From assembly GCF_040126175.1 (NCBI RefSeq), contig NZ_CP155828.1:62001-126000 (forward strand): a stretch of DNA of 64,000 nucleotides, read 5' to 3'. The position numbers were made by a program, and so were the translations under genes. The DNA is from Candidatus Phytoplasma solani (GTDB taxonomy: Bacteria > Bacillota_I > Bacilli_A > Acholeplasmatales > Acholeplasmataceae). The notes beneath the pieces were generated by a model. It saw only the letters and a list, made by a program, of their open reading frames with translations. It searched no databases and was not told where the DNA came from. This document shows positions 36,742 to 48,146 of the stretch, piece by piece (within the stretch, counting starts at the first letter, position 1; the number at the start of each line of letters is the position of its first letter).

Positions 36742-37487
36742 TATTTTAATATTTTCTTTTATAAAAGATTATAAGAAATTAAAAAAACTTTTGATTTTAT
36801 AAACTTTATCAAAACCCTAATAAAAAACTATTTTGAGTTTTTTTTGCAATAACATAATTGAATAATTATCTTTTTTATTTTTATAATAATTATTTCCTTT
36901 ATGTTGTTTAAAAAAGTTTTTTTAATTTCTTAACTTGATTAAAAAATATTAATACATAATTGCATACTAATATTATATCTATAATGACATCATTTTTTAC
37001 AATTTAATCAAACAAGAGAATCACTTTTTAAATGGGGTTATTTTTATAATATACTTTCTTAAAATTAAGAAATAAGTTAAAAAATGAAAATATTATTTCA
37101 AGAAACAATCGTTATTCCTTCATTAAAAAACCAAAAATTAATAAAAGTGAAATTTTAGAAGGTCACCGTCCCAAGAATAGCAATAACCCAAAAACAAAAA
37201 AAATATTAAAAATATTAAAAATATTAAAGTTAAATTGTTTATTAAAAATAAACAGTTTAACTTTTTTTGTTTTTCTAAAATATGAGAAAAAAATTAACCT
37301 TTAAAGAGTTTTAATTTAAAAAAGAAATAGTTTATCTTAAAAAGATTAACGGAATGCAACAAAGTAAAAATATTAAAAGTATAATTTGGATAGCAAATTA
37401 TAAAAATAAAAGTATAAAATATAAAAGGATGATTATTTTTTATTAATCACAATCATTCTAAAAAAATCCAAAAAGGAATTTAAAAAA
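36742..37487. other. Intergenic region between divergent nrd and malic enzyme genes
   Basis: About 745 AT-rich bases holding a short direct repeat (AAATATTA three times near 37200) and a strong hairpin with T tract at 37226-37268. No gene is supported. A short frame near 37083 has no family resemblance. Confidence 0.4.
37226..37268 (+). terminator. Strong hairpin with T tract, no gene assigned
   Basis: AAAGTTAAAyTGTTTA pairs with TAAACAGTTTAACTTT across a short loop and is followed by seven T. It lies in the nrd/malic-enzyme gap, so it either ends an unrecognised small transcript or is a leftover. Confidence 0.6.
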
Positions 37488-38660
37488 ATGAATTTAAAAG
37501 AAAAAGCATTACAATTACATGAAAAAAATAAAGGAAAGATTGCTATTGTTAGTAAAGTAAAAGTACAAAATCTTGATGATTTATCTTTGGCTTATACACC
37601 TGGAGTAGCAGAGCCTTGTTTAAAAATTAAAGAAAATAAAGATAATGTTTATCGTTACACCATGAAAGGCAATATGGTAGGTGTTGTTACCAATGGAACT
37701 GCGGTTTTAGGTTTAGGTGATATTGGTGCAAAAGCTTCTTTGCCGGTGATGGAAGGAAAAGCCATTCTTTTTAAAGAATTAGCTGGAGTTGATGCTTTCC
37801 CAATTTGTATTGATTCTAAAGATACTGAAGAAATTATTAATATTGTTGAAAAAATCTCTCCTGTTTTTGGAGCCATCAACTTAGAAGATATTAAATCCCC
37901 TGAATGTATTGAAATTGAAGATGCTCTAAAAACAAAACTTGATATTCCCGTTTTTCATGATGATCAACATGGAACTGCAATTGTTGTTGCTGCAGGGGTT
38001 CTTAATGCTTTAAAAGTGGTTGGTAAGCCCATTGAAATTGCTGAAATTGTTATCAGTGGTGCTGGTTCAGCCGGGATGGCAGTAGCTAAAATGTTACTTT
38101 TATTAAATCCTAAAAATATTGTTTTAGTTGATAAAAAAGGTGCTTTACATAAAGATGACTTGACATTAAATAAAGAACAACATAAATTAGCACAAATAAC
38201 TAATATCCACCAAGAAAAAGGACTTTTAAAAGAAATTATTAAAGGTAAAGATATTTTTATTGGTGTTTCTGCGCCTGGTATTGTGACTAGTCAAATGGTA
38301 GCTACTATGAATAAAGATTCGATTGTCTTTGCTATGGCTAATCCAATTCCAGAAATTATGCCTGATGAAGCTAAAAAAGGTGGTGCTAGAATAGTTGCAA
38401 CTGGTAGATCTGATTTTCCAAATCAAGTTAATAATTGCTTGGCTTTCCCAGGAATTTTCCGTGGTACTTTAGATGCAAAAGCAACTCAAATTAACGAAGA
38501 AATGAAAAAAGCAGCTGTTTATGCTCTTAAAGAAATTATTAAAGAAACAGATTTAAACGAACAAAATATTTTACCAAGTACATTCAATAAAGAAGTAGTT
38601 CCACAAATATCTTTGGCAGTAGCTAAAGCAGCTAAAAAAACTGGAGTAATTCGTCAATGA
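37488..38660 (+). CDS. maeA: NAD(P)-dependent malic enzyme
   Basis: 390 residues. Catalytic Tyr36 is in SLAYTPGVAEPC and catalytic Lys91 in VMEGKAILF. Metal ligands are in INLEDIKSPEC and VFHDDQHGTA, and the nucleotide site is ISGAGSAGMAV. It decarboxylates malate to pyruvate in the cytoplasm. The stop overlaps the start of the symporter gene (ATGA), so uptake and use of malate are translationally coupled. It is the short bacterial type, without a fused phosphotransacetylase domain. The ribosome site is AAAGGAA. Confidence 0.93.
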   Translation: MNLKEKALQLHEKNKGKIAIVSKVKVQNLDDLSLAYTPGVAEPCLKIKENKDNVYRYTMKGNMVGVVTNGTAVLGLGDIGAKASLPVMEGKAILFKELAGVDAFPICIDSKDTEEIINIVEKISPVFGAINLEDIKSPECIEIEDALKTKLDIPVFHDDQHGTAIVVAAGVLNALKVVGKPIEIAEIVISGAGSAGMAVAKMLLLLNPKNIVLVDKKGALHKDDLTLNKEQHKLAQITNIHQEKGLLKEIIKGKDIFIGVSAPGIVTSQMVATMNKDSIVFAMANPIPEIMPDEAKKGGARIVATGRSDFPNQVNNCLAFPGIFRGTLDAKATQINEEMKKAAVYALKEIIKETDLNEQNILPSTFNKEVVPQISLAVAKAAKKTGVIRQ

Positions 38661-40108
38661 ATTTTTTAAAAAATTCAATAGATGACAAAAAAATTAACAT
38701 TGTGAATAAAAAAACTATTTTAGGTTTTAGCTTTCCTGTTTTTGGTTTAATTGTTTTACTTGTTGTAATACAACTTTGTAGTTTACAATGGCTACCCAAA
38801 AGCAAAAATGAAATCCATCCATCTATCCATCCCTTCATAAATCCTTTATTAATTGCGATTCTTTTATCTGCCTTTTTGCAATTTATTGGAAAAAATACTC
38901 CTCTTTTAAAAGATATTGGGGGAGGAGCTATTTTATGCATTATTATACCTTCTATTTTGTTTACAGTTCCTATATTTAAAGGAAGCGATTTGTTAGTAAA
39001 AACACAAGAATACATATCAGAAAGTTTTAAACATTTAAGTGGACAAAAGAACGCTGTTGGTTTTACTTCTTTTTTTATTTCAGTTTTAATTATTGGTAGT
39101 TTTTTGGGGATGGACAAACAATTATTAAAAAATTCTTTTAAAAAATTTATTCCTTTAATGTTAATTTCAATGATAACAGGATTACTAGTGGTAGGAGTTT
39201 TAGGGTTCTTTTTAACTCCTATTAAAGGAATTTCAGACTCAACCACTAAAAATCATTGGTTAGATGCTATTTTTTATATTTTTGCCCCTTTAGCAAGTGG
39301 TGGTCTTACAGCAGGAATCATCCCTTTAAGTGATGCTTATAGTAATGTTAAACAAATAGAACAAGTAGAAAATATGAAAAGTCATATATTCCCAGCTTTA
39401 CTTTTGGGAGGTATTTTTAGTATTTTAGTATCTGGGATTATTAAAAAAACGTTTGGCAAAAGTAAATTAAGTGGTAATGGAAAACTAGAAATTATTGATA
39501 CATTAACAAAAGAAAATCAAGCGCCCACGATCAATAAAGATTTCACTTCAGCTCAATTTAGCACTGGGTTAGTAGGTATTTTTAGTTTATATATTTTTAG
39601 TGTTTTAATTAAAGATGTATTAAAACGGATTTTTCCTGATGCTCAACGATTTTTACCTGATACTATTGTTTTTTTAGTTTTAGTTGTTATTTTGGTTAAA
39701 TTATTTAATTTTATTTCTCAACATTATATTAATTGTATTGTTCAAACATCCAAATTGATTACTGTTAATTTTACTTCCGCTCTATTAGTTATTTTAGGAT
39801 CTACATTGCAAATTACTAAAGCATGGGTACATTTAAAAAACCCTACTTTTATTATTACATGTTTTGCTTGTGTGCTTACAGTTGCTTTAGTGGCTGGATA
39901 TTTTGGTAAAAAATTAGGTTATTATCCTTTGGAAGCCTCTATTACAGCAGGACTTTGCACTAATAGCATCGGAGGAGCAGGTAATATCGCAATTTTATCA
40001 GCTGCTGATCTAATAGGGTTAATGCCATTTGCTCAAATAGCTACTCGTATCGGAGGCGCTTTTATTGTTATTGTTGCAAGTATTGCTTATCCTTGGATAT
40101 ATACATAA
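38657..40108 (+). CDS. 2-hydroxycarboxylate (malate/citrate) symporter
   Basis: 483 residues with about eleven hydrophobic segments. The two re-entrant motifs of the 2HCT family are present: SGGLTAGIIPLS and NSIGGAGNIAILSAADLIGLMPFAQIATRIGGA, the second with the substrate-binding arginine. CitS, CitP and MleP belong here. Its overlap with the malic enzyme gene makes malate the likely substrate. A GxG in each half and the family's length support function. Confidence 0.92.
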   Translation: MNFLKNSIDDKKINIVNKKTILGFSFPVFGLIVLLVVIQLCSLQWLPKSKNEIHPSIHPFINPLLIAILLSAFLQFIGKNTPLLKDIGGGAILCIIIPSILFTVPIFKGSDLLVKTQEYISESFKHLSGQKNAVGFTSFFISVLIIGSFLGMDKQLLKNSFKKFIPLMLISMITGLLVVGVLGFFLTPIKGISDSTTKNHWLDAIFYIFAPLASGGLTAGIIPLSDAYSNVKQIEQVENMKSHIFPALLLGGIFSILVSGIIKKTFGKSKLSGNGKLEIIDTLTKENQAPTINKDFTSAQFSTGLVGIFSLYIFSVLIKDVLKRIFPDAQRFLPDTIVFLVLVVILVKLFNFISQHYINCIVQTSKLITVNFTSALLVILGSTLQITKAWVHLKNPTFIITCFACVLTVALVAGYFGKKLGYYPLEASITAGLCTNSIGGAGNIAILSAADLIGLMPFAQIATRIGGAFIVIVASIAYPWIYT

Positions 40109-40142
40109 TATTTTATAATTATTTTTTTCAAATTAAAATAAA

Positions 40143-40173
40143 AAAAGACTATCATAAAAAGATAGCTTTTTTT
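40143..40173. terminator. Terminator between the symporter and rel genes
   Basis: CTATC and GATAG flank a 7-base loop, with A-rich and T-rich flanks, so it can act in both directions for these convergent genes. Confidence 0.65.
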
Positions 40174-40224
40174 ATTGTTTTTATGGAGTTTTATACAAAT
40201 GACAAATTTTTTATGATCAAAAAT

Positions 40225-42435
40225 TTAATAATTACATCTTTGAATTTGATAAATTTGAGGAATTTTTTGTAAATTAGCTATTAAATTATTTAATTCTTTG
40301 ATGTTAGTTGTTAAAATCCTTAATTTAATTATTGTTTCTAATTTTTGATTATTAAGAACTTTTAATTCTAAAATACTAATTTTAAAACCATTAACTTTGT
40401 TAATTACTTGTTGGGTTAAATTATTTTTACTAATTGCAATCAAACTAATCCAAGCAGAATATTTAAAATTGGTTTCTAAAGCCCAAGAAGCTGCAATTAT
40501 TCTTTGTGTATCACAATTTTTTAAATTAATGCAGTCTTTGCGATGAATGATAATTCCGCGTCCTTTAGTTAAAAAACCCGATATTTTATCTCCTGCAACC
40601 GGAGAACAACAATTAGCTAATTTTAATTTAGGATTTTTAAGTCCTTCGATTAAAACTCCAGTTTCATTTTGATGGGTTAGTTTTTGTTGAGATTTTGCCA
40701 TTTGCTTTTCTAAATTAGTTTGATTGATGGCTTGTGTTGTTAAAGAAATTATTTTATTAATGACTGTTTTGATATTTAATTGTTTTTTGCTGATTTCTTC
40801 ATAAAATTCATTTAAAGATAAAATATTATAACGTTCAAAATGTTTTTGAATAAAATTTTGATCTAAAACTACTTCAATTTTATGAAAAGCTAACTCTTTT
40901 TCAATAAGATCTTTGCCTTTTTGAATCGCTAATACATCTTCTTCTTTTTGATCTTTTTTGAAAAAAGACTTAATTTTTCTTTTAGCGTGGGTAGTTTTGA
41001 CAATTCTAAGCCAATCTTTATTAACTGATAAAATATTTTTATTAGTTTTAATTTCAATAATATCACCATTTTTAAGTTGATATTCAAGAGCAACAATTTT
41101 ACCATTAACAATAGCTGCAATCATTTTACTCCCTACTTCAGTATGTATTCGGAAAGCAAAATCAATTGGAGTTGATCCTTTAGGCATTTCAAAAACTTCT
41201 TGTTTGGGAGTAAAAACATAAACATTATCACTTAAAATATCGTTTTTAATAGCATCAACAAAATCTTTGGAAGTTTCTTCTGGGTGATTTTTTGAATCGT
41301 TAGTTATTTTAACCAATTCTTGATACCATCTTAGTTTTTTGACGATTTCAATTTGTTTGTCTTCTTGTGAATAAGTTTTATTTTCTTTATAAGCCCAATG
41401 AGCGGCAATTCCTTGTTCAGCTATTTGATCCATTTCTTTGGTTCTAATTTGAAATTCAAACAAAGATCCATTTTTAGTTAAAACGGTCGTATGAAGTGAT
41501 TGATAAAGGTTTGGTTTTGGAACAGCAATATAATCTTTAAATCTTAAAGGTAAGGGAGAAAAATATCCATGAATAATTCCTAAAGACTGATAGCATAAAT
41601 TAACATTTGAAACAATAATCCGAATGGCTAAAAGATCAAATATTTCTTCAAATTTCACTTTACGCTGATGTATCTTTTTATAAATACTATAAATGTTTTT
41701 GATCCGCCCTTTAATAATGGCTTCTTGTAAATGATGTTTTTTAAAAAGGATTTCAATATCCTTAATCACGTTGGTAACTGATTCTTCGCGTTGTTGTTTT
41801 TTTAACTTAATTAAATGAGAAATATGATAATATTCTTGAGGCAAAGTATATCTTAAAGATAAATCTTCTAGTTGTGATTTCATTTGGAAAAGTCCTAAAC
41901 GATGAGCCAAAGGAGCATGTATTTCTAAAGTTTCTTGAGCGATTCTTGTTTGTTTTTCAGAAGGTATCGCCCCTAAAGTTCGCATATTATGTAATCTATC
42001 GGCAATTTTAAGAATCACTACTCGAATATCTTTTGCCATCGCTAAAAACATTTTTTGTTGGTTGTCAATTTGTCTTTGATTTTGATAAAAAGAAATTTTA
42101 GTTAATTTAGTGGCACAATAAACCAAATAAGTAACATCTTGACCAAAAAGAGCAGTTAATTCTTCGATTTTAGTGGGTGTATCTTCTAAAACATCATGCA
42201 ATAAGCTAGCAATTAAAGTATTAGGCTCACTATTAAGAAGTGCTAAAGTTTTGGTAACTTCACAAGGATGAATTAAATAAGGTTCTCCTGTTAAACGGAA
42301 TTGTCCTAAGTGTTTTTCTTTAGCAAAAAAATAAGCTTGAGTTATTTTAGCCAAAATTTGTTCATCATGAATATTTTGAGTAATAATATCCATTAAATCT
42401 TTTAGTAAATCATCTTTTTTTAAAATAGAAGTCAT
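40225..42435 (-). CDS. rel: Bifunctional (p)ppGpp synthetase/hydrolase (Rel/SpoT)
   Basis: 736 residues. The hydrolase HD site is intact: H56 in YLIHPCEV, H80-D81 and E84-D85 in LLHDVLEDT. The synthetase domain has FDLLAIRIIV, DYIAVPKPNLYQSLHTTV and EFQIRTKEMDQIAEQGIAAHW. TGS (VYVFTPKQEVFEMPKGSTPIDFAF) and a cysteine-containing CCSPVAGDKI segment follow, with an ACT domain at the end. It makes and degrades the stringent-response alarmone. The start follows AAGAAGGTG. Confidence 0.93.
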   Translation of the reverse strand: MTSILKKDDLLKDLMDIITQNIHDEQILAKITQAYFFAKEKHLGQFRLTGEPYLIHPCEVTKTLALLNSEPNTLIASLLHDVLEDTPTKIEELTALFGQDVTYLVYCATKLTKISFYQNQRQIDNQQKMFLAMAKDIRVVILKIADRLHNMRTLGAIPSEKQTRIAQETLEIHAPLAHRLGLFQMKSQLEDLSLRYTLPQEYYHISHLIKLKKQQREESVTNVIKDIEILFKKHHLQEAIIKGRIKNIYSIYKKIHQRKVKFEEIFDLLAIRIIVSNVNLCYQSLGIIHGYFSPLPLRFKDYIAVPKPNLYQSLHTTVLTKNGSLFEFQIRTKEMDQIAEQGIAAHWAYKENKTYSQEDKQIEIVKKLRWYQELVKITNDSKNHPEETSKDFVDAIKNDILSDNVYVFTPKQEVFEMPKGSTPIDFAFRIHTEVGSKMIAAIVNGKIVALEYQLKNGDIIEIKTNKNILSVNKDWLRIVKTTHAKRKIKSFFKKDQKEEDVLAIQKGKDLIEKELAFHKIEVVLDQNFIQKHFERYNILSLNEFYEEISKKQLNIKTVINKIISLTTQAINQTNLEKQMAKSQQKLTHQNETGVLIEGLKNPKLKLANCCSPVAGDKISGFLTKGRGIIIHRKDCINLKNCDTQRIIAASWALETNFKYSAWISLIAISKNNLTQQVINKVNGFKISILELKVLNNQKLETIIKLRILTTNIKELNNLIANLQKIPQIYQIQRCNY

Positions 42436-42489
42436 TTATATCACCTTCTTTTTGGAACATTAAAAAAGTATCTTTGATAAAACTAAAAA

Positions 42490-43617
42490 TTAAGTATATA
42501 ATCGTTTTTTATTTTCAAAATAAACTTCTTTAATTACACCTGCTCCACAACAAATATCATTATCATAAAAAGCACATATTTGTCCTGGAGTAACAGCTTT
42601 AATTGTTTGAGGATAACCAATTTTTAAAGTGTTATCGTTAATCCAAGTTAAAAACACTTCTTGATTAGGTTGACGATAACGCATTTTAGCTTGTAGTTTA
42701 GTTTTTGATTTTTGCCCGCGCCAAACAAGATCAATAATTAAAGCTGCATCGCTGTATAAATGAGGATGTTTTGAGTTAGGTTCGACATATAAAGTATTTG
42801 TTTTTAAATCTTTACCAACAACAAAAAAAGGTTCTTTTTCGCCAGAAAACTCTCCTAAACCTAAATTTTTTCGTTGTCCAATTGTATAATACATCACTCC
42901 TTTATGTTTAGTTAAAAAAGTACCATCTAATTTTTTTATATTTCCAATTTGTGCTGGTAAATAATTACTTAAAAATTCCTGAAATTTTCTTTCGCCAATA
43001 AAACAAATACCAGTAGAATCTTTTTTAGTGGCGTTAATTAATCCTTTTTTTAAAGCAATTTTTCTGACTTCTATTTTGGTTAGGTTGGCTAAAGGAAAAA
43101 TAATATTTTGTAATTGAGAAGTTTGTAATTGAGATAAAAAATAAGTTTGGTCTTTTGTTTGGTCGTAAGGACATGCAAGCAAAGGAGTTTTGTTTTTGTC
43201 GTAAATAATTCGAGCATAATGACCCATAGCAATATATTGTGGTTTGTATTTGAAAGTAACATATTGAATAAAAGTTTTAAATTTTATTTCGTTGTTACAT
43301 AAAATATCAGGATTAGGAGTGAAATTATTTTTCAAATCGTTAATAAACGAAAGAAAAACTTTTTTCCAATAATCTTCAACAAAATCAACACGATGCAATT
43401 TAATTCCTAATTGCAAAGAAACTTTTAAAGCGTCAGAATAATCTAGTTCTTGTGGACAAAGGTCATTTAAAGTTGTGTTTCCTTGTAAATCATAATTAAG
43501 TTGACTGTCCCAATTACGCATAAAAACAGCTTCAACTTGGTAACCTTCTTCTTTTAAAAGTAAGGCAGCAACTGCACTATCAACCCCCCCCGACAAGCCA
43601 ACAACTACTTTTTTCAT
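42490..43617 (-). CDS. mnmA: tRNA-specific 2-thiouridylase MnmA
   Basis: 375 residues from the ATG at 43617, preceded by GAGG; an in-frame TTG at 43641 would add eight residues. The P-loop is GLSGGVDSAVAA. The two catalytic cysteines lie in NPDILCNNEIKF and STGICFIGERKF. It thiolates the wobble uridine of Lys, Glu and Gln tRNAs. GlnRS and a tRNA-Glu (TTC) are in the same window. Confidence 0.95.
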   Translation of the reverse strand: MKKVVVGLSGGVDSAVAALLLKEEGYQVEAVFMRNWDSQLNYDLQGNTTLNDLCPQELDYSDALKVSLQLGIKLHRVDFVEDYWKKVFLSFINDLKNNFTPNPDILCNNEIKFKTFIQYVTFKYKPQYIAMGHYARIIYDKNKTPLLACPYDQTKDQTYFLSQLQTSQLQNIIFPLANLTKIEVRKIALKKGLINATKKDSTGICFIGERKFQEFLSNYLPAQIGNIKKLDGTFLTKHKGVMYYTIGQRKNLGLGEFSGEKEPFFVVGKDLKTNTLYVEPNSKHPHLYSDAALIIDLVWRGQKSKTKLQAKMRYRQPNQEVFLTWINDNTLKIGYPQTIKAVTPGQICAFYDNDICCGAGVIKEVYFENKKRLYT

Positions 43618-43700
43618 TTTTGACCTCATTTCTTGTCTCAATTGTATTTTTTAAATTTTTTTATTATTCAAAGAAATTTCAAAAAACCATCTTGAAATTA

Positions 43701-45527
43701 TTAATTTTTGGTTTCTTGTCTTTCTAAATGAATTGGTAAACGAAATTCACCTCTTGGTGAAAAACTGTTTTCTAAAATTTTAGGACCTGGAGCCATATTT
43801 TGTCTTTTGAATTGATTTTGAAAAAAACGTTTTAAATATGAAAAGACAAGTTCTTTGCTTTTATAAAAATCATAATTAAAAGATTTTTGCAATAACCAAG
43901 CGATTTTATTTGGCTCAAACCCGTTTTTAATATGATGAAAAAGAATAAAATCTTCAATAATTATTTGGATAGTTATTAAATCTTTTACTTTTTTTTGATA
44001 AAGTGATTTTAAGGGTTGATGATTATTAAAAAGATCTTTTTTTAGGTGATAAAGTATTATTTCTTTGACTAAAAGATTAGGTAATCCTGAATTAACATTA
44101 TAAAGATTATCATAATAACCACGAAAACTCATTTTACCTAAAGCAATATCAGAAAAATTATTATTTTCTAAAAGTAATACTTTTTGAGTTTGCAAAGCAG
44201 GTTCTTTAAAAAAATCATTGTTATTACTTTTTTCTTCTGGCCTTTTTGAGGTTTTGTTTTTTTCTAAAAAAGATAAAAATTGACTTTGATTTAAAAAACT
44301 ACTTTCACAAAGATTGACAATGCCGTAATCTTTTACAAAAAATTTTAAAAGTTGATAATGGTTTGATTCCTTAAAAGAATTTGGATTTAAAATAATGATT
44401 AAATCTGCAAATGGTTTTTTCAAAAGGTAAAAAGTTTGACAAACAACCATCAAAGTTAAAAAATCATTTATACTATCTGTTATTTCTAAAACAACTTTAA
44501 CATCTAGATTGTTTAATTTGGTTTTTAAAGCTAATTTTTGAATTTCATTAGCTAATTTCAAGTTTTTTTCAAATTCACCTTCATTAATGAAGGGAGTTTG
44601 ACTAACTGGGTTTTCAAAATGATAATCATGGCTTTCTTGGATTTTGAAAAAAGATTTTAAAAAAGGAAATATTTGTCCAATTCTTTGATCACCATAAGTA
44701 GTATCAATTCTTCTTTGATATTTTATAAAATCAAGGTCAACATCAACTACTAAATTAATATCTTGGTTAAATAAATCTTTTTCGCCAATAATTTGTCCTA
44801 ATAAAGCTGCAATTTTATGGTTTGAAAATAAATTAGATTCAGTGCTTTCAGTGATACCACTGCTTGTGTAAAAATAACCACCTATTTGCTTGCGAGAATG
44901 ATCCAAAACTGCTATTTTACGAGGATTAATTTTGTTAATGTGTTCAGTTGATGAAGAAAGATTAAAAATTAAATGGGCTCCATTTAAAGCCATTAAGTCA
45001 CTTGGAGCAAAGACGGTCCATAAATCTTGACAAATTTCAACTCCAAAAATAATGTTATATTTTTGATTAACAAATAAAATATTACCAAAGGGAACTTCTT
45101 GTTCTAAAATAGTAATTTGTTGCGTTTCACAAGTTTTACCTGATTGAAACCATCTTTTTTCCATAAATTCTTTATAATTGGGAATGGTTTTTTTTGGCAC
45201 TATCCCTAAAATTTTATTTTTTTGAATAACAACTGCAACATTAAATAAAACTTCATCCAAAGCCAAAGGCATCCCTAAAATAAAAACCCCTTCAAAAGTA
45301 TTATTTTTTAAAAGCCAATTAAGAGCTTCAAAATTTTCGTTTAAAAAGTTAGTTTCAAAAAAAAGATCTCCTGCAGTATAGCTACTTAAACAAAGTTCAG
45401 GAAAAAGAACAAAACTAGCTTTACTTTCTTTAAGTATTTCGTTTATGCTGTAAGCATTTGCTAAGGGATTGCCTATTTTTAAATTAGGACTTGATAATTG
45501 AACTTTAATTAAACCGTTTTTGTACAT
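43701..45527 (-). CDS. nadE: NAD synthetase homologue with degenerate ATP site
   Basis: 608 residues, normally about 680 for the glutamine-dependent type. The N-terminal amidase domain keeps its triad: E44 (FPELCLSSY), K112 (PKKTIPNYKEF) and C166 (GVEICQDLW). The C-terminal half is recognisable as NadE (SFRGYYDNLYNVNSGLPN, GFEPNKIAWL, FKRQNMAPGPK, SPRGEFRLPI). The P-loop SGGxDS is replaced by a TDSINDF-type sequence, the GTGDxSE motif by LENNNFSD, and the segment between is shortened. The synthetase half probably cannot activate NAAD with ATP. The position upstream of mnmA and behind amp matches the phytoplasma nadE locus. Confidence 0.8.
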   Translation of the reverse strand: MYKNGLIKVQLSSPNLKIGNPLANAYSINEILKESKASFVLFPELCLSSYTAGDLFFETNFLNENFEALNWLLKNNTFEGVFILGMPLALDEVLFNVAVVIQKNKILGIVPKKTIPNYKEFMEKRWFQSGKTCETQQITILEQEVPFGNILFVNQKYNIIFGVEICQDLWTVFAPSDLMALNGAHLIFNLSSSTEHINKINPRKIAVLDHSRKQIGGYFYTSSGITESTESNLFSNHKIAALLGQIIGEKDLFNQDINLVVDVDLDFIKYQRRIDTTYGDQRIGQIFPFLKSFFKIQESHDYHFENPVSQTPFINEGEFEKNLKLANEIQKLALKTKLNNLDVKVVLEITDSINDFLTLMVVCQTFYLLKKPFADLIIILNPNSFKESNHYQLLKFFVKDYGIVNLCESSFLNQSQFLSFLEKNKTSKRPEEKSNNNDFFKEPALQTQKVLLLENNNFSDIALGKMSFRGYYDNLYNVNSGLPNLLVKEIILYHLKKDLFNNHQPLKSLYQKKVKDLITIQIIIEDFILFHHIKNGFEPNKIAWLLQKSFNYDFYKSKELVFSYLKRFFQNQFKRQNMAPGPKILENSFSPRGEFRLPIHLERQETKN

Positions 45528-45740
45528 TTTTTTCTGATTTCTTTATTTATTTTCAAAGTATGAATATTTTTTTACGTGTATTATAATAAAAAAACAATTG
45601 CTTTAATTTTATTTCAAGGTTAAATTTGAAGATAATTTTTCTGATTTTAATTTTTTTGATTAAAAAAATAAAACCATTATATATATTATATAAATTTTTT
45701 GAAGGTGTTTTAAATAAAATCAAAAAAGTTATGTTTTACT

Positions 45741-45791
45741 TTTATCTAAAAATAAATTATAAAAGTGTTTAATAGTTTATTTTTAGATAAA
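45741..45791. other. Perfect 16-bp inverted repeat between amp and nadE
   Basis: TTTATCTAAAAATAAA and its exact complement are separated by 19 bases. It lies 30 bases downstream of the amp terminator in the direction of nadE, so it could act as a second terminator or as a regulatory hairpin for nadE. Confidence 0.55.
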
Positions 45792-45820
45792 GGTTAATTA
45801 GTTATAATTTTAAAGAAAAG

Positions 45821-45852
45821 AAAAAAGCTAGATTAAAAACCTAGCTTTTTTA
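45821..45852 (-). terminator. Terminator of the amp gene
   Basis: AAAAAAGCTAG and CTAGCTTTTTT flank a 9-base loop, about 30 bases after the amp stop codon. Confidence 0.85.
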
Positions 45853-45882
45853 AAAACATATTAAAATTTAATTATTTTTTTA

Positions 45883-46329
45883 TTATGCTTGTTGTCTTTT
45901 TTTAACAAAGTAAAAAGAAACACCACCGACAATTGCAAGAGCGATTACAACATATATTATAATAGCTGTAGTTGATGTCCAGAAACTAGTAGTTTTGCGT
46001 TTGATTGTTACTGTGCCATCTTTGTAATCTTTGCTTTCAGCAGCTTTAAGACTTATTGTTTTTTTATCTCCTGATAAAATAGCAGAACTAAAATTTTCTT
46101 CTTTTTCGTTTTCCCATGCTTTGATTTTTCTCAATTCAGTTATAACTTTTGAAACATCTTTTGCGTCTTCTTCAGAAATATTAATTTCTTCAGTTGGATC
46201 CTTTGGTAAATCTTTTGTACCATAAGCGCCAAAAACCGAAGAAGATCCTAAAAATAAAGCAACAATAGTAACAGTAAATAAAGCAAATAACTTAGAAACT
46301 AAAGAATTTTTAGTATTTGTGTTTTGCAT
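45883..46329 (-). CDS. amp: Antigenic membrane protein (Amp-like surface protein)
   Basis: 148 residues. A signal peptide (SKLFALFTVTIVALFLGSSSVFGA, cleavage near residue 34) precedes a charged central domain of about 80 residues. One C-terminal membrane helix (AIIIYVVIALAIVGGVSFYFV) ends in a KKRQQA tail. This is the layout of phytoplasma Amp, an immunodominant surface protein reported to bind insect vector actin. The groEL-amp-nadE position supports the call. Asteris-group Amp is longer (about 230 residues); this length is nearer the stolbur type. The ribosome site is AAAGGAAAG. Confidence 0.85.
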   Translation of the reverse strand: MQNTNTKNSLVSKLFALFTVTIVALFLGSSSVFGAYGTKDLPKDPTEEINISEEDAKDVSKVITELRKIKAWENEKEENFSSAILSGDKKTISLKAAESKDYKDGTVTIKRKTTSFWTSTTAIIIYVVIALAIVGGVSFYFVKKRQQA

Positions 46330-46456
46330 TTTTCTTTCCTTTCTTTTAAGTTTTTAAATTTGTTTTGATGTTTTTTTAATAAACAACCAAAACCTATTAT
46401 TATTTTAACATATAAAACAAGAAAAAAGAAAAATTTTCAATTATTAAAAATTATTT

Positions 46457-48085
<1,629 letters not shown>

Positions 48086-48146
48086 TTATTTTTTTATTTT
48101 TTAAACAATCTTTTTAATTTTATGAATATTTTTTAAAACTTATTTT

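Noticed and set aside
37083-37180. Possible transposase remnant in the nrd/malic enzyme gap
   Set aside because: The short frames do not align convincingly with tra5 or any family I know.
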